DNA of 64,000 bases, taken from JAHZKS01 sp047404135 (lineage in GTDB: Bacteria > Pseudomonadota > Alphaproteobacteria > Rickettsiales > JABSSG01). The position numbers and the translations under genes are program-made. The stretch lies in NCBI GenBank assembly GCA_047404135.1, contig JBDOIT010000004.1:154664-218663 (forward strand). Direction: 5' to 3'. Under the pieces are notes generated by a model that worked only from the letters and a program-made list of their open reading frames with translations, was not told where the DNA came from and did not search any database. Positions 17,930 through 25,358 of the stretch are shown piece after piece (the first letter of the stretch is position 1; each line of letters begins with the position of its first letter).

Positions 17930-18691
17930 ATGACTAATAGCAATTACTACAATGATAAAAATATTCTAGTACTTGGTGGGAGCTTTGGCATTGGTAAAGA
18001 ATTATGCAAAGAACTTTCTAATCTTGGATCAAACCTAGCTATTGTTGCTCGTTCAAAGGATAAAATAGATAATTTATGTAAAACCCTAAATGGAAACCAT
18101 CTATCAATTGCTAGTGATGTTTCTAAAAAAAGTGATGTAGATAAATTATCTACCATTTTAAGTAAAAAATGGAAAAACATAGATATAATAATCTTTTGTG
18201 TTGGCGCTTATCGGCCAATGAATATTGATAATTTTGATCTACAAACAGCAAAAAACATCATAGACATAAATTTGAACAGCTTTCTAAATTTTATTGATTC
18301 ATTCCTTCCGTCATTTAAAGAAAAGAAAATTGGTCATTTAGCAATCATTTCAAGCGTTGCTGGGTATTTCGGAATGCCAAATTCTTTAGCTTACGGAGCC
18401 TCAAAGGCCGCTCTTAGCAACTTATCAGAAAGCTTGTTTTATGAATTAAAACAATATGAAACTAAAGTTCAATTGGTCAACCCAGGATTTGTTAAGACAA
18501 GGCTGACTGATCAAAATGATTTTAAAATGCCTGGGATAATATCAGCAAATAAAGCTGCTAAGATAATAATAAAGCATTTACCACAAAACAGATTCGAGAT
18601 TAAATTTCCATTTATTTTCACTTCTTTAATGAGAATTTTATCAATTCTGCCTTATAAAGTCAGGTTTTTCCTATTAAAAAATGAAAAATAA
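17930..18691 (+). CDS. Short-chain dehydrogenase/reductase
   Basis: The 253-residue SDR has the cofactor loop LVLGGSFGIGKEL (about residues 14-26; TGxxxGxG equivalent), the active-site serine in ISSVAGYFG (about 139), the YGASK catalytic pair (about 155-159) and NPGFVKTRLTD (about 185). It is a complete classical SDR with an extra hydrophobic C-terminal stretch (IFTSLMRILSILPYKVRFFLL) that may touch the membrane. The substrate is unknown. SDRs of this kind occur in the same operon in other bacteria. The ATG follows the DUF3833 stop with no gap, and the 3' end overlaps the next SDR by 11 bp. Confidence 0.88.
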   Translation: MTNSNYYNDKNILVLGGSFGIGKELCKELSNLGSNLAIVARSKDKIDNLCKTLNGNHLSIASDVSKKSDVDKLSTILSKKWKNIDIIIFCVGAYRPMNIDNFDLQTAKNIIDINLNSFLNFIDSFLPSFKEKKIGHLAIISSVAGYFGMPNSLAYGASKAALSNLSESLFYELKQYETKVQLVNPGFVKTRLTDQNDFKMPGIISANKAAKIIIKHLPQNRFEIKFPFIFTSLMRILSILPYKVRFFLLKNEK

Positions 18692-19409
18692 GAATTTAAA
18701 TGTTGTTGTCATAGGTGCAAGCGGTAGCTTGGGAAGTGAGTTTGTTAGACAGTTATCTGAGGACAAAAAAGTGAAATCAATATTTGCATTTAGTCGTTCA
18801 GAAATAGAATTTAACGATAGCAAAGTTGAGTCCTATTTTATTGATATAGAAGATGAAGAATCTATTAAATCCTCAGCCAGTAAGGCAAGTAAAAATGCCA
18901 ATATTGATATAGTAATAGTTGCAACTGGGCTTCTTCACTCCACAAATATTAATCCCGAGAAATCTTTAAGAGATTTATCAAAGGAAAAGTTCTATCAATT
19001 ATTTAGCGTTAACACAATAGCTCCTGCCATCATAGCCAAGCATTTTATGCCAAAACTAAATAAGGGCTCAAAGTCAATTTTTGCTGCCTTAAGCGCCAGA
19101 GTAGGAAGCATTTCTGACAACCAACTAGGTGGGTGGTATTCTTATAGGTCATCTAAGTCAGCTCTGAATATGGTGTTAAAAAATATATCCATAGAAATAG
19201 GAAGATCCAACAAGGACGCTATTATAGTTGGCTTGCACCCGGGAACTGTTGATAGTGAATTATCCAAGCCATTCCAAAAGGCCGTTACAAAAGAAAGGCT
19301 ATTCACAGCAGAATATTCTGTTAAAAAGCTATTGGAAGTTTTGGACAGTCTAAGCTCTTCTGATTCTGGAAATGTAATTGATTTTAACCATAAAAAAGTA
19401 GGTTTTTAG
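18681..19409 (+). CDS. Short-chain dehydrogenase/reductase (CsgA-like)
   Basis: The 242-residue SDR has VVIGASGSLGSEFV (about residues 9-22), NTIAPAIIAKHFMP (about 112), AALSARVGSISDN with the active-site serine (about 135), SYRSSKSALNM with tyrosine and lysine (about 149-153), and LHPGTVDSELS (about 182). This pattern matches the C-factor-like SDRs found beside DUF3833 in other genomes. It is the last gene of the plus-strand arm and converges on hemH, with 45 bp between the stops. No clear hairpin terminator is seen there. Confidence 0.87.
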   Translation: MKNKNLNVVVIGASGSLGSEFVRQLSEDKKVKSIFAFSRSEIEFNDSKVESYFIDIEDEESIKSSASKASKNANIDIVIVATGLLHSTNINPEKSLRDLSKEKFYQLFSVNTIAPAIIAKHFMPKLNKGSKSIFAALSARVGSISDNQLGGWYSYRSSKSALNMVLKNISIEIGRSNKDAIIVGLHPGTVDSELSKPFQKAVTKERLFTAEYSVKKLLEVLDSLSSSDSGNVIDFNHKKVGF

Positions 19410-19454
19410 AATAATGATTAGTGATCGGGCTTTTAATTATATATTAAAAACAAT

Positions 19455-20486
19455 TTATTTTATCCATAACTCCTTGTTCAATAGGTTGCTAATTAGCTCT
19501 ATTGAATCACCACTGTCATTAAGGCAGGGAACGACAGAAAACCTCTCCCCTCCAAGATATAAGAAGAAATCTCTATATTCCATATCAACTTCTTCCAAAG
19601 TTTCTATGCAGTCAGAAGCAAAGCCAGGGGTTATTACAATTAGATTCTTCACACCTTGTTCCACCAATTCTTTCAAAACATCAGAAGTATATGGCTTTAA
19701 CCATTCTTTGGGCCCAAATCTAGATTGGAAACTAATGTGATTTTCTATTTGAATTTTTTGCCTTACTAATTCTTCATTAAATAGACGATTTGTTTTATGG
19801 CAAAAACATGAATAAGGATCACCTTTTTCAAAATATATTTTTGGGATTCCGTGATAAGATGACAAAATTGCATCAGGCTTGAAATCTAAATTTTTGATAT
19901 GATTTTTAACGCTATTTACCAAAGATTTAATATAAATCTTATTATCATGGTATTGCCCTGCAATCCTAATTTCTGGCTGCCATCTAATTTTTTTTAAAAC
20001 CCTGTATACCTCATCACATACAGTTGCTGTAGTAGCGGAACAGTATTGGGGGTACAGGGGAATAAATATTATTTTTTTACATCCCCTTTTAATCAAGTCA
20101 TCAATCTTTGATTCAATTGATGGATTTCCATAGCGCATTGCATAATCAACAATCAAATTCGGATGTTTTTTACTAACTAGATCCTTAAGCTTTTTAGCTT
20201 GAGATTTGGTGTAGAATTTTAAAGGTGACTCATCAATATCCTTCATCCAAATTTGCTGATACTTCTTACCAGTCGCAAAGGGTCGAAGTGGCAGAATGAA
20301 GAAAGCAAGAATCAATTTCCATAGAACTATATTTACCTCAATAACCCTTTTGTCGGACAAGAACTCTTTTAGATATTTTTTAACTGCAAAATATCCATAA
20401 CCATCTGGTGTTCCTAGGTTAAGAACCAGAACTCCTGTTTTATCCTGGATCTTTGGGTGCTGATTGGGTAGGTTATTTTTACTCAT
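19455..20486 (-). CDS. hemH: Ferrochelatase
   Basis: I start at the ATG at 20486, giving 343 residues that begin MSKNNLPNQHPK. The frame is open to 20591, but those extra codons lie in the decayed upstream gene and have no family match. Motifs are VLVLNLGTPDGYG (about 18-30), YGNPSIESK, FIPLYPQYCSATTATV (about 145-160), the metal-site histidine in SSYHGIPK (about 217) and the acidic pair in SDCIETLEEVDMEY (about 293-306). The enzyme inserts ferrous iron into protoporphyrin IX. The start overlaps the stop of the renalase-like remnant. Whether another hemH exists elsewhere is unknown. Confidence 0.93.
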   Translation of the reverse strand: MSKNNLPNQHPKIQDKTGVLVLNLGTPDGYGYFAVKKYLKEFLSDKRVIEVNIVLWKLILAFFILPLRPFATGKKYQQIWMKDIDESPLKFYTKSQAKKLKDLVSKKHPNLIVDYAMRYGNPSIESKIDDLIKRGCKKIIFIPLYPQYCSATTATVCDEVYRVLKKIRWQPEIRIAGQYHDNKIYIKSLVNSVKNHIKNLDFKPDAILSSYHGIPKIYFEKGDPYSCFCHKTNRLFNEELVRQKIQIENHISFQSRFGPKEWLKPYTSDVLKELVEQGVKNLIVITPGFASDCIETLEEVDMEYRDFFLYLGGERFSVVPCLNDSGDSIELISNLLNKELWIK

Positions 20487-20730
20487 TATTTTTAAGATTT
20501 TTATTATTATCTTTTGCTTTTTGATAAAACTCCTTAAATTTATCGCTTTTTGCAGCAAAGAACTGGGCGCTGTGATTAAAGTGAAGCTCATCAGTTATTA
20601 TTGTTTTTATTCTACTGCCAACTCCTCTAGATGCATCAAAAATAGTCACTTCGTTTTAATTTGATAACTTTTTCACTAGTGTGATCCCGGATATTCCAGC
20701 TCCTCTTAGTGCTATTTTCTTATTTGCCAC
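20479..20730 (-). pseudogene. Renalase-like FAD/NAD-dependent oxidoreductase remnant
   Basis: From a GTG at 20730, fourteen bases after the stop of the NDUFA9-like gene, the frame reads a flavin-binding start containing IALRGAGISGITLVKKLSN. It meets an in-frame TAA at 20656-20658, then continues NEVTIFDASRGVGSRIKT and DELHFNHSAQFFAAKSDKF to a stop at 20479. This is the N-terminal quarter of renalase-like FAD oxidoreductases (GxGxxG, SRGxGGR, FDHGAQFF). One glycine of the first motif has become arginine, and about three quarters of the gene is missing. Its last bases overlap the hemH start, so an intact ancestor probably sat in an operon with hemH. Confidence 0.78.
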
Positions 20731-20743
20731 CGCCTATTCATTC

Positions 20744-21643
20744 TTACCTCAAATATTTTGGCACTATTTGTTTAAAAGACTTTAAATTACCAATAATTTT
20801 ATCAATATTATCATTCTTATTGCTGGAAATATTGTCATATTTTAATAGCTCAACTTGATCTGGAGTTAATAGATATATTTTAAAGAAGTTTAGTAATCTA
20901 GCCTGAATCTTCGCAATCGAAAATGGCAGTTTTATAAAAAATCTTTTCCTACCTGTTGTCTTAATAATAAATTGCATCAATTCTTTAAAACTTGACACAT
21001 CAGGACCGTAGCTTTCAAAGATTTTATTTTTGTATTTTTTGCCATCTTCAGCAAGCAATACAATGCTCTCAACTAAATCTCCAACATAAATTGGTGCAAA
21101 TTTTGCTTTTCCACCTCCAATAAGAGGCAAGAAAGGAGATATTTTTGATATTCTAGCAAACAGATTGAAAAAATTATCACAATCACCAAAAACTATACTC
21201 GGCTTTATTATATTGTAATTCTTAGAATTTTTGATAACTACCTTTTGACCATCTAATTTTGTTTGAGCATAAATAGATGTTTTGCAAGACTCTTCAATTC
21301 CTAAAGCTGAAACATGTATCAAATGTTGCTTACCAGAAATTGTTTTCGATAAACACTCGGGGAATTTATGATGAAATTTAGAAAAATCACCTTTCTCATC
21401 TTCAAATAATTTTCCAATCAGGTTTATAATTACATCATAATCCTTCACTAAATTTTTTACTGAATTCTCGTTAAATATATCGATGGTTTTGACTTGAAGA
21501 CCTTTGATAGCAACAAATTCATCCAATGCTCTTACCTTATCCCTACAAACAACGCAGATCTGATGACCCTTCTTAGAAAGCACATGCGTTAAAGGCGATC
21601 CTATAAATCCAGATCCACCAAATATTAAGATTCTTTTACTCAT
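20744..21643 (-). CDS. Complex I NDUFA9-like NAD(P)-binding protein
   Basis: The 299-residue atypical SDR has ILIFGGSGFIGSPL (about residues 5-18), CVVCRDKVRA, INLIGKL (about 75), the YAQTKLDGQKVV segment with tyrosine and lysine (about 126) and a KPSIVFGDCDNFFN motif (about 147-160). This combination is typical of the alphaproteobacterial NDUFA9-like family, whose mitochondrial relative is an accessory subunit of complex I. It binds NAD(P)H; enzymatic activity is doubtful. It is the first gene of a minus-strand unit continuing into the renalase-like remnant and hemH. Composition is as AT-rich as the island. Confidence 0.82.
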   Translation of the reverse strand: MSKRILIFGGSGFIGSPLTHVLSKKGHQICVVCRDKVRALDEFVAIKGLQVKTIDIFNENSVKNLVKDYDVIINLIGKLFEDEKGDFSKFHHKFPECLSKTISGKQHLIHVSALGIEESCKTSIYAQTKLDGQKVVIKNSKNYNIIKPSIVFGDCDNFFNLFARISKISPFLPLIGGGKAKFAPIYVGDLVESIVLLAEDGKKYKNKIFESYGPDVSSFKELMQFIIKTTGRKRFFIKLPFSIAKIQARLLNFFKIYLLTPDQVELLKYDNISSNKNDNIDKIIGNLKSFKQIVPKYLR

Positions 21644-21864
21644 AACTTATAGATTTTGATAAAAAGCCAACTTATATTCAATATTAATTTGTTTTGGATA
21701 AATCACAATTTAATAATATAAAAAAACTATAATTTGGCTAAGAAATAACCTTCGCTTATCTGACAATACAGACTTAAGCCATACCCGCATAAAGGGATAG
21801 CCCAGATTGTTCAAATCATTCGAATTTTCAATATAAAATAATTTACTAAATACAAAGAAGTGCA

Positions 21865-23352
21865 CTACTTATTTTTGAAGTCCCTCTTTGGAGCTCTAGA
21901 TTTATTGAATGCACGAGAATTACCTGGCTTCTTCTTATCTCCAAACTTACGACCTGAACCTGATGCAGAATCTCTGTCACCAAACTTACGACCTGAACCT
22001 GATGCAGAATCTCTGTCACCAAACTTACGCTTTGAGCCTGATGCAGAATCTCTGTCACCAAACTTACGACCTGAGCCTGATGCAGAATCTCTGTCACCAA
22101 ACTTACGCTTTGAGCCTGATGCACCTCTTTTATCTCTAGGTATGCGAGATTTAGAAAATCTAGAATTTGACCTAGGTTTTCTGGATCCACCTCCTGGAGA
22201 AGACAAGCCAGAAGATTTGATATGATAAGGTTGATCTTCGTCTATCTCAATTTTATCCTTTATCAGCTTCTCAACAGATCTTAGCATTCCAACTTCTGAA
22301 TTATCACAGAAGGAGAGTGCAAACCCCTCTCTGCCTGCTCTACCAGTACGGCCAATCCTATGCACATAGCTTTCAGCATCCTGAGGCATATCATAGTTAA
22401 TTACATGAGTAATCCCAGGAACATCTATTCCTCGTGCAGCAATATCTGTTGCCACCAACACATTTTTCTTGCCTCTTCTAAAATCTCTTAGAATCCTTTC
22501 TCTGACATTTTGTGATTTATCTCCGTGTATCGCATCAGCTTTAATATCTTGTCCTTCAAGAAACTTTACTATCTTATCAGCGCCATGTTTTGTTTTTGAG
22601 AAAACTACACATGTTTGAATCTGCTCTTTCTTCAATAAAAGATTCAATAAGGAAGCTTTATCTGCTTTCGCAACTCTATATACCTTTTGAGATATTTTCT
22701 TAGCAGAAGACTCTTGTGGCTGAATTTCAACCATTACAGGCTTTACAAGCATAGAAGATGCTAGAGATGCTATATCTTTAGGCATTGTTGCAGAAAAAAG
22801 CATTGTTTGCCTTTCTTTCGGAAGCTGCTCAATAATTCTCTTCACATCTGGCAAGAATCCCATATCAAGCATACGGTCAGCTTCATCAAGGACCAATATC
22901 TCAAGTTGGCCAAAAAAGATTTTCTTTTGTTTGTGCAGATCAAGAAGGCGTCCAGGAGTGGCAACTACAATATCCAGACCTTTCTGTAAATTCCTAACTT
23001 GGTTATGTATACTAACTCCACCAAATACAGTTGTATACCTCAAACCAAGATCCTGACTGTATTCACGTATATTATCAACTACTTGAGAGGCTAATTCCCT
23101 TGTTGGAGTCAAAATTAATGCACGCACTTCTTTTGATCTTGCTCTTACTTTATTTTCACACAAATTATGTAAAATTGGCAAAGAGAAAGCAGCTGTCTTA
23201 CCAGTACCAGTTTGAGCTATCCCTAGTAAATCTTTCTTGTCCAATAGATGCGGTATAGCTTTTTCTTGAATCTCAGTTGGAGAAGAATAACCTTTTTTAT
23301 CTAAGGCGTTAAGAATTTTGTTATTTAAATGAAGGCTTTTGAATTGTACCAT
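21865..23352 (-). CDS. DEAD-box RNA helicase with repetitive basic tail
   Basis: The 495-residue protein contains a full DEAD-box core (residues 1-375): PTEIQEKAIP (Q motif), AQTGTGKTAA, TPTRELASQ, VLDEADRMLD, SATMP, VATDIAARGID and HRIGRTGR. It unwinds RNA and resembles RhlE/DeaD proteins acting in ribosome assembly or RNA decay. The tail (about 385-495) is Arg/Gly/Ser-rich, with four and a half copies of the 13-residue unit KFGDRDSASGSGR or a KR variant. Such tails bind RNA nonspecifically. The assignment to RhlE versus other subfamilies is not secure. Confidence 0.92.
   Translation of the reverse strand: MVQFKSLHLNNKILNALDKKGYSSPTEIQEKAIPHLLDKKDLLGIAQTGTGKTAAFSLPILHNLCENKVRARSKEVRALILTPTRELASQVVDNIREYSQDLGLRYTTVFGGVSIHNQVRNLQKGLDIVVATPGRLLDLHKQKKIFFGQLEILVLDEADRMLDMGFLPDVKRIIEQLPKERQTMLFSATMPKDIASLASSMLVKPVMVEIQPQESSAKKISQKVYRVAKADKASLLNLLLKKEQIQTCVVFSKTKHGADKIVKFLEGQDIKADAIHGDKSQNVRERILRDFRRGKKNVLVATDIAARGIDVPGITHVINYDMPQDAESYVHRIGRTGRAGREGFALSFCDNSEVGMLRSVEKLIKDKIEIDEDQPYHIKSSGLSSPGGGSRKPRSNSRFSKSRIPRDKRGASGSKRKFGDRDSASGSGRKFGDRDSASGSKRKFGDRDSASGSGRKFGDRDSASGSGRKFGDKKKPGNSRAFNKSRAPKRDFKNK
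21942..22123. repeat. 39-bp in-frame tandem repeat in the helicase tail
   Basis: Four adjacent 39-bp units start at 21942, 21981, 22020 and 22059, followed by a partial unit from 22098. They are nearly identical; the main difference is an alternation between codons for Gly-Arg and Lys-Arg. Being a multiple of three, copy changes keep the reading frame, so length variation between strains is expected. Confidence 0.95.
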
Positions 23353-23459
23353 ATTTTATCTGATTTAAAATTTATAAGGGGAAAATAATCAGATTGATAT
23401 AGAAACAAAAAATGCTAAAAGATCAAAACGAAAACTTATACTGAACTAAATGTGAAAAG

Positions 23460-23747
23460 TTATTTTTTATCACCTTCTTCAGTTGAAGCTGACTTTGTTT
23501 CAGCTTTAGCGGGGTGTTTTTTTGATGAAGAAAAATCAAAGCTACCGAATTTCTCATTAAATTTGCTAACTTGAGCATTACTTGCGTTAGCAGATGCAAC
23601 ACCTTTCTTAGTCCAGGCTGGGTGCTTTCTGAAGTCAACATCAACAAAAAGCTTATCCTCAGACAAAGAGGAGTAAGTTTCAAAAGAATCTCCTTTAGGG
23701 AATTTAATTGTAACTTTATTATATTTTGGATGTATATCTTGCTTCAT
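23460..23747 (-). CDS. rpmE: 50S ribosomal protein L31 (rickettsial type)
   Basis: The 95-residue protein begins MKQDIHPKYNKVTIKF and continues with VDVDFRKHPAWTKKG (about residues 36-50), the pattern of rickettsial L31. The cysteine pairs that bind zinc in E. coli L31 are absent. A lysine/alanine/glutamate-rich C-terminal extension of about 25 residues follows. It lies 4 bp downstream of rpmB and is surely co-transcribed with it. Confidence 0.9.
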   Translation of the reverse strand: MKQDIHPKYNKVTIKFPKGDSFETYSSLSEDKLFVDVDFRKHPAWTKKGVASANASNAQVSKFNEKFGSFDFSSSKKHPAKAETKSASTEEGDKK

Positions 23748-23751
23748 ATCG

Positions 23752-24204
23752 CTATTTTTCTTCTTTTTTTACTTTTTCTTTAGACGCAGGCGCCTTTTTT
23801 GCGGAAACTTTCTTTGCCGTTGCTTCTTTAGCTTTTAATTTCTTAGCTATTCTCTTCTTTGGTTTATCTTCAACTTTCTTTTTTACTTCAACCCTTGCAG
23901 TTTTTTTCTCCTTACTGTTACCTCTCTCTAAAGCGACCTTAACTTTATTACGCAAAGACTTAGCTGAAACAGTCAGCTTTTTAGGCTGAATATTTAATAG
24001 AAAACAATCCAACCCACCTTTGAAATCAACAGTACGCAATGTTTTTGCTGCAATTCTAAATCTAATAGATTGATTCAAAGCCTCACTAAACAAAGTTACT
24101 TGTTGTAAGTTTGGTAGAAATTTTCTTCTAGTTTTTCTTTTGGAGTGAGAAACCTTGTTCCCTGAAAGAACTCCTAAACCTGTTAATTCGCAAGCGCGTG
24201 GCAT
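23752..24204 (-). CDS. rpmB: 50S ribosomal protein L28 with Lys/Ala-rich C-terminal extension
   Basis: Residues 1-95 or so are L28: MPRACELTGLGVLSGNKVSHS, KTRRKFLPNLQ, and TLRTVDFKGGLD with the following LRNKVKVAL helix. About 55 more residues form a highly basic tail of lysine, alanine and glutamate resembling histone H1-like tails (AKKVSAKKAPASKEKVKK). The tail is longer than in most L28 proteins and may contact rRNA or nucleic acid; its role is inferred. It is the first gene of the rpmB-rpmE pair. Confidence 0.92.
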   Translation of the reverse strand: MPRACELTGLGVLSGNKVSHSKRKTRRKFLPNLQQVTLFSEALNQSIRFRIAAKTLRTVDFKGGLDCFLLNIQPKKLTVSAKSLRNKVKVALERGNSKEKKTARVEVKKKVEDKPKKRIAKKLKAKEATAKKVSAKKAPASKEKVKKEEK

Positions 24205-24317
24205 CTTTAAACCTTGGTAAATTTACGATTAAATTACGAGGTGACAATCTATTAGTTTTCCGAGGCATAGTCAAGAAGTTATTTCAAAAAACTGCAATTT
24301 TTTAGCAATATTTAAAA

Positions 24318-25349
24318 TTACTGTTTTAAGCTGCGTCTATCTAGTATCTCCTTAAAACCTTCGTAGCTTAAGCTTCCTGGCACTAATTCACCGTCTATAA
24401 TGAATGTTGGAACCCCTCTTACTCCTGCATGTTGTGCAATCCCAAGGTTTTCATCTATCATCTTCTGAACCTCCGGAGACTTCATCTCCTTTGATAAAGA
24501 CTCGCTAGCAATCCCTAACTTAGCGGCAATTGTGCTTATTGTATTATCATCAATAGAAGGAGAATTTATTAAAGCCTCATGGAAATCAGAGAAATGCTTT
24601 CTTGATAAATTCCATACAGCTGCAGATCCTCTAACCGCATCAGCAGAATTCTTTCCTAACATAGGGATAGGTAGCAATATCAGTTTAACACTAGGATACT
24701 CCTTCATAACACGCTCCATGACCAAGTGGCTTCTTCTGCAATAGCTGCACTTATAGTCAAAAAACTCTACTATGATATCTTTGCCGTCAGGGTTACCAAG
24801 GTAGATTTTACTCTCAGTAATCTTATTCATATTGTTTTTGAGGTAATTCTTAGCGTTACCCTCTCTCTGCTTGTCCATCTTAGCGTTAAGATTTTGTAGC
24901 GCTTTTGCAACGATCTCAGGGTTGTTTTCTATATACTGACCTATAATTTTCTCTATGTCCTTTTTGCTTTGTTTATGGGAAGGAATAGGGGAATTTCTTG
25001 GAACTATAGAATCTCCTGAATGAGCACTAGAATGCACATCATTAGTCCTTGGAGAATTCCCTATGTCAGGTGTAGCCGTAGATGTCTTTACTTGTTTACG
25101 AGAGCTCACCTTCTTTGTATCCTGTGGCCCCTTGTGGTTTTTATCACCAAAGTGTATATACTCTTGTGCGGCAAATAGAATGATAACAAAAACAATAAGA
25201 CCTCCAATGATCATTCCTTTGCTAGGATTAAATCCACCTGAATTCTCTTCTTCACCTGGATTTTCTGGGGTATCATTTCTTTCCTCTGAACGTTGATCCT
25301 TTGGAGCTTCTTGGTTTTCATTTGAATTTTGATTATCTTCGTCAGTCAT
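24318..25349 (-). CDS. DsbA-family thiol-disulfide oxidoreductase, membrane-anchored
   Basis: The 343-residue protein has a 45-residue acidic, asparagine/glutamate-rich cytoplasmic start, one membrane helix (GMIIGGLIVFVIILFAAQ, about residues 45-62), a Ser/Lys/Pro-rich linker and a periplasmic thioredoxin domain. The redox motif CSYC is at about residue 199, preceded by IIVEFFDYK; the cis-proline loop is RGVPTFIID (about 316). A DUF-like helical segment (IGQYIENNPEIVAKALQNL) precedes the domain, as in rickettsial Com1/DsbA-like proteins. It probably oxidises or isomerises disulfides of envelope proteins. It lies 9 bp downstream of the M48 peptidase gene. Confidence 0.88.
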   Translation of the reverse strand: MTDEDNQNSNENQEAPKDQRSEERNDTPENPGEEENSGGFNPSKGMIIGGLIVFVIILFAAQEYIHFGDKNHKGPQDTKKVSSRKQVKTSTATPDIGNSPRTNDVHSSAHSGDSIVPRNSPIPSHKQSKKDIEKIIGQYIENNPEIVAKALQNLNAKMDKQREGNAKNYLKNNMNKITESKIYLGNPDGKDIIVEFFDYKCSYCRRSHLVMERVMKEYPSVKLILLPIPMLGKNSADAVRGSAAVWNLSRKHFSDFHEALINSPSIDDNTISTIAAKLGIASESLSKEMKSPEVQKMIDENLGIAQHAGVRGVPTFIIDGELVPGSLSYEGFKEILDRRSLKQ

Positions 25350-25358
25350 AAATAACCT

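Noticed and set aside
20487..20591. Longer ferrochelatase start at 20591 adding 35 residues.
   Set aside because: The extension lies inside the renalase-like relic in another frame, and the 20486 start gives a family-typical N-terminus.
21710..21860. A minus-strand frame of about 50 codons ending at 21710, after the helicase gene, with a protein-like segment (GYPFMRVWLKSVLSDK).
   Set aside because: No ATG, no recognised family and short; a relic is possible but unsupported. The nearby GCCATACCC...GGGATAGC pairing is too weak to call a palindromic element.
10759..21860. Direct repeat of the tRNA-Asn 3' end flanking the island.
   Set aside because: Only a TTCGAA match occurs near 21820, too short to be an attachment site.
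23358..23394. Inverted repeat ATCTGATT / AATCAGAT upstream of the helicase gene.
   Set aside because: Only 8 bp with a 21-bp spacer in AT-rich sequence; could be chance and has no terminator or operator context.
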